In this document: positions 6,794 to 11,559 of the stretch, piece by piece
How the letters are laid out: each line of letters begins with the position of its first letter
Position numbering within the stretch: position 1 is the stretch's first letter
Assembly: GCA_964643005.1 (NCBI GenBank)
Contig: CAZXQI010000117.1
Location: forward strand, 1 to 11,559
Source of the DNA: UBA6168 sp964643005
GTDB lineage: Bacteria > Bacteroidota > Bacteroidia > Chitinophagales > Saprospiraceae
Length of the DNA stretch: 11,559 bases
Direction: 5' to 3'
Position numbers and translations under genes: made by a program
Notes under the pieces: model-generated
Told to the model about the DNA's origin: nothing
What the model saw: the letters and a program-made list of their open reading frames with translations, nothing else
The model's database searches: none

Positions 6794-8125
6794 TCATTTT
6801 TCCTTCATCCCTTTTTTCTTTTTTTTAAAAATAAAAAAAACGAATACCCCCAATACCAGCAACCCCATCCCGGGTAGCGCCTGCCAAGGTCTTTCAACGA
6901 TCGTATTCAGGGCAAACGCCGCTGAAATCGCGACAAAAACAAATGGCACAACCGGGTAGCCCCATGCCCTGACGGGACGCAGAGCGGCTTTTCTTTTTTT
7001 TCTAAAAATAAAAACGGCGGCGGCGGCTAAGCCCATGAAGGCGATATCCATGAAAGTAACGAAGGTGATGATTTTGTCAAACAGCCCCCGGAAGAAGAAC
7101 AGCACAGCCATTGCCCAGACCACCTGCACCAGCATGGCCGCTACCGGGGTGCGCCAGCGCGGATGCACGAAAGCCAGTTGTTTGAAAAAAATGCCGTCGG
7201 CGGCCATGGCGAAGTAAATCCTCGGCGCCGACATGGTGTAAATGCTGATAGTCCCGAAAATGGATAGCGCTATGGCAATGGCCACTAACCTGCCGCCCCA
7301 TGGCGCCAGAGTAGCTACGGCATCGCCCGCCACGCGAGGAGTTTCTGCGATAGCGTCTAAAGGCAGCAGCAGCATGTAGGCAAGGTTGACTAATAGGTAC
7401 ATGGTCGCGACGATGAGCGCTCCGAGGAACATAGCGCCCGGGACGGTGCGATGCGCATTCTTTGCCTCGCCGGCCACGTAGGTGGCGTGGTGCCAGCCTC
7501 CAACGGAAAACAGCACGCCGATCAGCCCGGTCAGCATGGCGGAACTCAGATTGGCGGGCATATTCTCCTGAAGAGAAAAATCGAGATGTACCGCTTCCGG
7601 ATCATAAAAGAGAAAACCAGCCGCGACAATCCCGCCGATGGCCAGCAGTTTCAGGCCGGTAAAGAAATTGGCCAGACTCTGGCTGACGCTGACGCCGAGG
7701 ATGTTCACCCCGGTGAGGAATAACATGGTGAGAGCTGCGATGGCAATCTTTGCGCCTTCGCTCATGTCAGGGGCAAAAACCTTCATGTACTCTGCGAAGG
7801 CCACGCACAATCCCGCCAGGGCTCCCGTGTTGATGACTAAGAGGACGACCCAGCCGTAGAGGAATCCGGTCATCTCTCCATAGGCTTCTTTCAGATACAC
7901 ATAGACTCCGCCGGAGTGAGGAAACATGCCGCCCAATTCGCTGAAGGTCAGGGCGCCGGTGAGCGCTATCAGTCCCCCGATCGCCCAGACGGCCAGCACT
8001 AAAACCGCATTGGGTACGGCCTGGACGATTTGCGCCGGTGTTACGAAAATGCCCGATCCGATGCAGGAGCCGACAGCGATCATGGTCAGCCCGTAGAGCG
8101 TCAGATTCTTATTGAGTTGAGTCAT
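6794..8125 (-). CDS. APC-superfamily amino acid permease (LAT/SLC7-like), 443 aa
   Basis: This is an inner-membrane amino acid transporter or exchanger. About 12 hydrophobic segments can be counted. TM1 carries the APC substrate-binding signature GSCIGSGIF (19-27), whose broken helix binds the amino and carboxyl groups of the substrate. TM6 carries FSVGGW (206-211), followed by GEAKNAHRTVP (219-229), the loop typical of LAT-type exchangers. The C-terminus is a short basic tail (FKKKKKGMKEK). The length fits the family. Substrate range cannot be read from the sequence; neutral amino acids are plausible from the LAT resemblance. I chose the ATG at 8125: seven extra residues (MGFQRKT) would come from a TTG at 8146 that falls inside a small leader hairpin (8140-8160). 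It sits alone between gaps of 269 bases on each side and has no catabolic enzyme partner in view. Confidence 0.88.
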   Translation of the reverse strand: MTQLNKNLTLYGLTMIAVGSCIGSGIFVTPAQIVQAVPNAVLVLAVWAIGGLIALTGALTFSELGGMFPHSGGVYVYLKEAYGEMTGFLYGWVVLLVINTGALAGLCVAFAEYMKVFAPDMSEGAKIAIAALTMLFLTGVNILGVSVSQSLANFFTGLKLLAIGGIVAAGFLFYDPEAVHLDFSLQENMPANLSSAMLTGLIGVLFSVGGWHHATYVAGEAKNAHRTVPGAMFLGALIVATMYLLVNLAYMLLLPLDAIAETPRVAGDAVATLAPWGGRLVAIAIALSIFGTISIYTMSAPRIYFAMAADGIFFKQLAFVHPRWRTPVAAMLVQVVWAMAVLFFFRGLFDKIITFVTFMDIAFMGLAAAAVFIFRKKRKAALRPVRAWGYPVVPFVFVAISAAFALNTIVERPWQALPGMGLLVLGVFVFFIFKKKKKGMKEK

Positions 8126-8139
8126 CGTTTTGCGCTGAA

Positions 8140-8160
8140 ACCCCAAACTATTGTCGGGGT
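8140..8160 (-). promoter_or_regulatory. Leader hairpin just before the permease start
   Basis: ACCCC (8140-8144) and GGGGT (8156-8160) form a 5-bp GC-rich stem with an 11-base loop, ending 15 bases before the permease ATG on the minus strand. It lies between that ATG and the best promoter guess (TACCTTTA, 8188-8181, one mismatch to TAnnTTTG). A structure so near the start may affect translation initiation, but the stem is short and could be chance. Confidence 0.3.
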
Positions 8161-8237
8161 GTGGAATAATTGCAGGCGGCTAAAGGTACAGCTATGAGGC
8201 GGGTTTGACTCATCTTTTTAAATTTTGCCTTCCATCG

Positions 8238-8288
8238 CCCGTCCATTTTTCCGGAATAGTATTTTAATGATTTTGGAAAAATGGCGGG
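8238..8288. repeat. Long imperfect inverted repeat between the SPOR gene and the permease
   Basis: CCCGTCCATTTTTCC (8238-8252) pairs with GGAAAAATGGCGGG (8275-8288), giving 14 base pairs with one bulged T around a 22-base AT-rich loop. The pairing can be extended outward by TCCA/TGGA with a 3-base bulge. It lies between the SPOR gene terminator (8339-8376) and the permease promoter region. No T-run follows on either strand. It may be an operator, a backup terminator, or the remnant of a small repeat element. Confidence 0.5.
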
Positions 8289-8338
8289 TGGAGGTGCGCC
8301 ACTTTTCAGCGAACGCTGGCGTCGTTTTTCCCCAAATA

Positions 8339-8376
8339 AAAAAGGCTCCGAATACTGCGAGATTCGGAGCCTTTTT
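8339..8376. terminator. Strong bidirectional intrinsic terminator
   Basis: AAAAAGGCTCCGAAT (8339-8353) and ATTCGGAGCCTTTTT (8362-8376) form a perfect 15-bp stem with an 8-base loop. The GC-rich core GGCTCCG is flanked by an A-run and a T-run, so it reads as an intrinsic terminator on both strands. It starts 19 bases beyond the stop codon of the minus-strand SPOR gene, whose transcript it should end. It would also block plus-strand readthrough. Confidence 0.92.
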
Positions 8377-8394
8377 CACGCCAAATATTTTACG

Positions 8395-10227
8395 TCATTT
8401 GGAAAATCTTTCTAAAGGATATCCGACGAGGGCTTTCAGCGCTGAAAGCCCCAGGGTTCTGGATACTCTCTCGTTGAAGCCTTCATTCATGAAGTAATCT
8501 TCGAAGAGCGCCCAGTTTTGGAAATAGCTGATTCTCAGGGCTGTGGCGATATCTTTTAGCATGGGATCCTGTCCGGCCCAAGTGTCGATGCCGTTCCATA
8601 GACTGGTATTCCAGGCGTCGAGCGCCTTCCGCTCATCGTCGCCGATGGCTTGGGGAGCGAGGTAGAGTTGCGCCAGTTCCGAATGGCTCGCAGTGCGCTT
8701 AGTCTCATTGGCCTGGCTTTTACCGCCGAGGTCCTGAACTATGGCGTTTAGCAGGCGCACTTCGCCCCATTCCCAAAACCCGCCGCAGGAGCCTATTTTC
8801 AAATTGCTGTTGTAGCCTTTTTGAGGGCCAAAGGCTTTGAGCGCTATGCCGGGATTCTGGCTGAAAAGCCAACAGGGAGCGGAGACCTTTTCGGCAGAGG
8901 CTTCATGGAGATAGCGAATGTGTTGCAGCAATTGGTTGATGTCATTGTAGGAGTAGGTGGCGCCTGGATTAAATTGAGAAGATTCGGCGCCCTTCCCATC
9001 GGCGTATGCCTCCTTGATGGCCTTGTTCATCAGGCCGTCTATGTCTCTGCCGGGGCCGTCGCTCACGAAGAGGAAATAAGCGCGATAGGCTTTGGCAAGA
9101 GGCGCTGTGGAGCGTTCGAGTCCGTCGAGGGCTGTTTTCGGGTCGTCCCATAGATTGTCGATAAGATATTGAACGGAGCCTTTGGGCGCCTCGTTGGCGG
9201 CGCCGTTTAGGTATTTGGCCAGCAGGCTGTACTTGCGCAACTGAAAATTAGAGGTCTGCGCCAGATCGTAAGCTTTGCGGGTTTCTTTTCCATAATACCC
9301 ATCTAAGGAGCCGAAGTAAATTCCTTCTAACTTCAACGCCTTTTGCAATTCGAGCGCAGAAGTCCGCTTTACGTTGGCTCGGATTTCAGGAAGCGCAATT
9401 GGCTCCACTGCCGGCTGGACGGGAGAAGAGGGATTTGATTCGACTTCTTTTTCAATCGGCGCCGGCGCCTGTACAACTACTGGTTGGACGCTGACATTGT
9501 TGTCGGTCTGAGCTACCCCTTTAGGAGTGAGTTCATCTTTTGGCCGGGGCGTCGCAGCGACGACGATCACTTCCTCGTAGGCTGTCGGTATCTCTACTCT
9601 TGGAGCGGGAGTTTGTTTGGGCTGAGGTCTTTCGGCCAGGTCAAAGGGAATGAGCGGCCTTTTTTCTGCATTGCTCATTTCAAATTCCGACAACGCATGG
9701 AGCAGCGTATTATTGACATTCTTGGGGAAGGCGTCTCTAAACCCCAAATCTTGAATGCGGGCTAACTGGGCTTTAGCCGCTGTCACATCGGGGAAAATGC
9801 CCGTCGCAATCTTGACTTCGTTGCCATTTAGCATCGCATAGAGCGGCCCCGCCTTTGAGAGTTCATCCCAGTTGAATTTATCTCCTACTCTTTTAGTAGC
9901 CAGTTGAATGACGGTGGCGCTTTGCCCCCCTTCAATGTTTAGGGTGGAAACAAAAGCGTCTGTAAAGCCCTGAAGTTTTAATTCCTCGACTAAGGCGCCG
10001 GCCTCTGCCTGGTTGGTGAAGCCGCCCATATAAATATTGGTGTAATTGTTAGACTGCTTGGCAGAATAGACAAAGCCCAATGATTGCAACTGTGCAAAAT
10101 CGGCAGGCCTGGGATTTATAAAACTGCCAATTTGTATGGTGTACTCAGGGACTCCTTCCTGGGAGAGTGCGGTGAATGTCGAAAAAACCAGGAAGGATAG
10201 AGAAAGTAGACGAATGATGATTTTCAT
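8395..10227 (-). CDS. Secreted SPOR-domain protein with peptidoglycan-binding-like domain, 610 aa
   Basis: The N-terminus is a classical signal peptide (MKIIIRLLSLSFLVFSTFTALSQ, likely cleaved near residue 23). A SPOR-like domain follows (about 28-95: YTIQIGSF, then YTNIYMGGF and a GFTDAFV end), then a second diverged copy (about 104-170: VIQLATKR, VKIATGIF, LGFRDAFP). SPOR domains bind peptidoglycan stripped of stem peptides. Next is a Pro/Val/Glu-rich linker (about 195-285), then a PG_binding_1-like segment (about 290-325: LELQKALKLEGIYFGSLDGYYGKETRKAY). The C-terminal 285 residues are helical and unrecognised, with only C452 and C481, a possible disulfide pair. A periplasmic or cell-wall role is likely; no enzyme motif is visible. 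I chose the ATG at 10227 because the signal peptide starts there. Sixteen more residues from the TTG at 10275 would read through the palindrome at 10258-10294. It diverges from the coiled-coil gene and ends at a strong terminator. Confidence 0.83.
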   Translation of the reverse strand: MKIIIRLLSLSFLVFSTFTALSQEGVPEYTIQIGSFINPRPADFAQLQSLGFVYSAKQSNNYTNIYMGGFTNQAEAGALVEELKLQGFTDAFVSTLNIEGGQSATVIQLATKRVGDKFNWDELSKAGPLYAMLNGNEVKIATGIFPDVTAAKAQLARIQDLGFRDAFPKNVNNTLLHALSEFEMSNAEKRPLIPFDLAERPQPKQTPAPRVEIPTAYEEVIVVAATPRPKDELTPKGVAQTDNNVSVQPVVVQAPAPIEKEVESNPSSPVQPAVEPIALPEIRANVKRTSALELQKALKLEGIYFGSLDGYYGKETRKAYDLAQTSNFQLRKYSLLAKYLNGAANEAPKGSVQYLIDNLWDDPKTALDGLERSTAPLAKAYRAYFLFVSDGPGRDIDGLMNKAIKEAYADGKGAESSQFNPGATYSYNDINQLLQHIRYLHEASAEKVSAPCWLFSQNPGIALKAFGPQKGYNSNLKIGSCGGFWEWGEVRLLNAIVQDLGGKSQANETKRTASHSELAQLYLAPQAIGDDERKALDAWNTSLWNGIDTWAGQDPMLKDIATALRISYFQNWALFEDYFMNEGFNERVSRTLGLSALKALVGYPLERFSK

Positions 10228-10250
10228 GTGCTTTAAGTTATGATTGAACA

Positions 10251-10294
10251 GGTATAAGATACCGGTTCGACGCAAATTGCTAAAAACCGGTATC
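10251..10294. promoter_or_regulatory. Nested palindrome with a competing hairpin upstream of the SPOR gene
   Basis: GATACCGGTT (10258-10267) and AACCGGTATC (10285-10294) are a perfect 10-bp inverted repeat. Inside, exactly centred, is GCAA-A-TTGC (10272-10280), with 4-base spacers on both sides, so the whole 37-base element is symmetric about 10276. Overlapping it, GGTAT (10251-10255) and ATACC (10259-10263) form a second inverted repeat that shares the ATACC arm, so the two hairpins exclude each other in RNA. The element ends 31 to 67 bases upstream of the ATG at 10227. It could be a regulator-binding site or a leader switch. Confidence 0.55.
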
Positions 10295-10573
10295 AGCTTA
10301 AATTGTTTTGTGCCATCATAACTTGCTGAAAATCAGTTTTCCGCAGGGGAAACGAAAAACAACGCAATTTAATATTTTGTTTGAGAATAAAAAAAATAGC
10401 TGAATAACAGGCGGCGGTTAATTGTGCGCGGTCTCACATTTTTATAAAAAAAATTGCCCCGAACGAACATTTGAGCGCATTGTTACTTTATTGGGTAAGC
10501 TAATAAGGACTGCTTATTGGTATTTCGATTTATCCTTTTTTTCTACTCTTGTATTACGTAAATTTTTTTCACC
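10295..10573. other. AT-rich divergent intergenic region
   Basis: This gap between the SPOR gene (-) and the coiled-coil gene (+) contains no reading frame with coding character and no tRNA-like fold. Runs of A and T are common (for example around 10387-10396 and 10445-10454). It should hold promoters in both directions. For the minus strand I find no clean TAnnTTTG element. Confidence 0.6.
10544..10551 (+). promoter_or_regulatory. Candidate -7 element for the coiled-coil gene
   Basis: TACTCTTG matches TAnnTTTG with one mismatch. A TTG at 10517-10519 could be the -33 element at 24-base spacing. The leader to the ATG at 10574 would be short, about 15 to 20 bases. Confidence 0.35.
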
Positions 10574-11559
10574 ATGTCAACTAACAATCCTTCTAACATG
10601 AATCAATCAAATTCGAAAAATCAAAATTTCTTAGCTATTGCCGTCGCAGTCGGCGTCATTTTATTGGCGGTCATCGGCTTCCTGGCCTACAACAATATCA
10701 GCAAAGCCAAACAACTGAGCCAGACAGTCACCGAATTGGAAGAGTCGGAACAACTCCGCCAGGAATTGGATGCTCAATACAATCAGGCGCTCGCAGACCT
10801 GGAGGCTCAAAAAACTGCTAATCAGGAGCTTAACGATATTATTGACCAACAAAAAACTGAATTGGAGCAACAGAGAAACAAAATCTCCGGCCTGCTGAAC
10901 AGCAAAGGCCAGTTGGACAAGGCTCGCGTAGAAATTGACAATCTGAAATCTCAGGTGACGCAGTACATCGCCCAGATTGACAAGTTGAAATCTGAAAACG
11001 AAGCCCTCGCCGGCCAGAACGAACAACTGAGCCAGGACAGGGAACGCCTCAGCGCCGATCTGCAAACCAAGGCGGCAGAGAACGAAGAACTGTCGGCGGC
11101 AAAGGCGCAGTTGGTCAACGAGAAGGAAGTCCTTTCCAGTAAGGTCAATCTGGCTTCGATCATCAAGACAAAATCTGTAGTTGCAACAGGCCAAAAAGTA
11201 AAAGGCAACAGCAAAGTAAAAGATGAAGACAAGGCCAAGAATGTCGATCAGATTAAAGTCTGCTTCAGTACCCTGACCAATGAAGTGGCCAAATCCGGCG
11301 TTGAGAAATTCTACATCAGAATCATCAACCCGCTTGGCGAAACCCTGGCTGTTGAAGACATGGGTTCGGGGATGATCGTCAATAAGAAAACGGGCGAAGA
11401 GGTTCGATTCACGCAGGTGGACGAGGTGGATTTCCAACACGATGAACTTCAGTCCTGCATGCTTTGGGCGCCTACCAATGCAAGCTACATTAAAGGCAAT
11501 TACACAGTAGAAGTATATAACAAAGGCTATCTCGCTGGAACCGGCTCCTTTGCGTTAAA
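10574..11559 (+). CDS. Membrane-anchored coiled-coil protein, 3' end beyond the window
   Basis: The frame from the ATG at 10574 stays open for 328 codons to the window edge. Domain order: a short polar Asn/Ser-rich N-terminus (1-17), one hydrophobic transmembrane segment (about 18-39, FLAIAVAVGVILLAVIGFLAY), a long coiled coil (about 45-192, rich in Gln, Glu and Leu with heptad spacing), a basic linker (about 193-225, TGQKVKGNSKVK), and a compact C-terminal domain (from about 226) that looks beta-rich (QIKVCFSTL, EKFYIRIINPLGE, GNYTVEVYNKGYLAGTG) with C230 and C295. The TM orientation suggests the coil and beta domain lie in the periplasm. I recognise no named family; it is not a secretion adaptor or MCP by any motif I can see. 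The ATG at 10598 (residue 9) is an alternative start. The closing GTGSFAL looks like a last beta strand, so the stop is probably just past the edge. Codon use clearly favours this strand. Confidence 0.8.
   Translation, partial: MSTNNPSNMNQSNSKNQNFLAIAVAVGVILLAVIGFLAYNNISKAKQLSQTVTELEESEQLRQELDAQYNQALADLEAQKTANQELNDIIDQQKTELEQQRNKISGLLNSKGQLDKARVEIDNLKSQVTQYIAQIDKLKSENEALAGQNEQLSQDRERLSADLQTKAAENEELSAAKAQLVNEKEVLSSKVNLASIIKTKSVVATGQKVKGNSKVKDEDKAKNVDQIKVCFSTLTNEVAKSGVEKFYIRIINPLGETLAVEDMGSGMIVNKKTGEEVRFTQVDEVDFQHDELQSCMLWAPTNASYIKGNYTVEVYNKGYLAGTGSFAL

Noticed and set aside
8225..8497. Plus-strand frame of 90 codons
   Set aside because: It runs through the inverted repeats, the terminator and the 3' end of the SPOR gene, and has no protein-like composition.
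10661..11440. Open 259-codon frame on the minus strand
   Set aside because: It is antisense to the coiled-coil gene. Its Phe/Leu-rich translation is the mirror of Gln/Glu/Lys heptads, while the plus strand gives a coherent TM, coil and beta-domain protein.
1..11559. A single regulated operon or defence/secretion island
   Set aside because: Minus-strand genes are separated by gaps of 177 to 269 bases with their own hairpins and promoters, their functions do not form one pathway, and no mobile or defence genes are present.

Overview
The window looks like ordinary chromosome from a member of the Bacteroidota, probably a Saprospiria/Lewinella-like environmental lineage. The phylum call rests on three things: good matches to the Bacteroidota -7 promoter element TAnnTTTG (759-766 on +, 3730-3737 on -), start codons without a convincing Shine-Dalgarno sequence, and protein types common in that phylum (a PiT transporter with a PhoU-like tail, SPOR-domain secreted proteins, small lipoproteins). 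The genus-level guess is inference. I see no tRNA, rRNA, CRISPR array, transposase, integrase or phage gene.

Layout. 35-619 (+): small lipoprotein of unknown function. 842-1276 (+): capless HAD-family phosphatase-like protein behind a recognisable promoter. 1425-3677 (-): PiT-family phosphate transporter with a cytoplasmic PhoU-like tail, convergent with the HAD gene. 3855-6524 (-): large acyl-CoA synthetase (ADP-forming) fused to a GNAT acetyltransferase. 6794-8125 (-): APC/LAT-type amino acid permease. 8395-10227 (-): secreted SPOR/peptidoglycan-binding protein ending at a strong bidirectional terminator (8339-8376). 10574 to the right edge (+): membrane-anchored coiled-coil protein, still open at the edge.

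The four minus-strand genes lie head to tail but are separated by gaps of 177 to 269 bases, most with their own candidate promoter or hairpin, so they look like single-gene units rather than one operon. Two envelope genes (the SPOR protein and the coiled-coil protein) diverge from a 346-base intergenic region. No pathway clearly joins the genes. Phosphate uptake, acyl-CoA energy metabolism or protein acetylation, and amino acid transport are all central nutrient functions.

I do not see a clear new multi-gene system. The items most worth a second look are the retained phospho-histidine motif in the synthetase-GNAT fusion, the nested symmetric palindrome with a competing hairpin upstream of the SPOR gene, the uncharacterised coiled-coil protein at the right edge, and the hairpin-rich gap between the SPOR gene and the permease.
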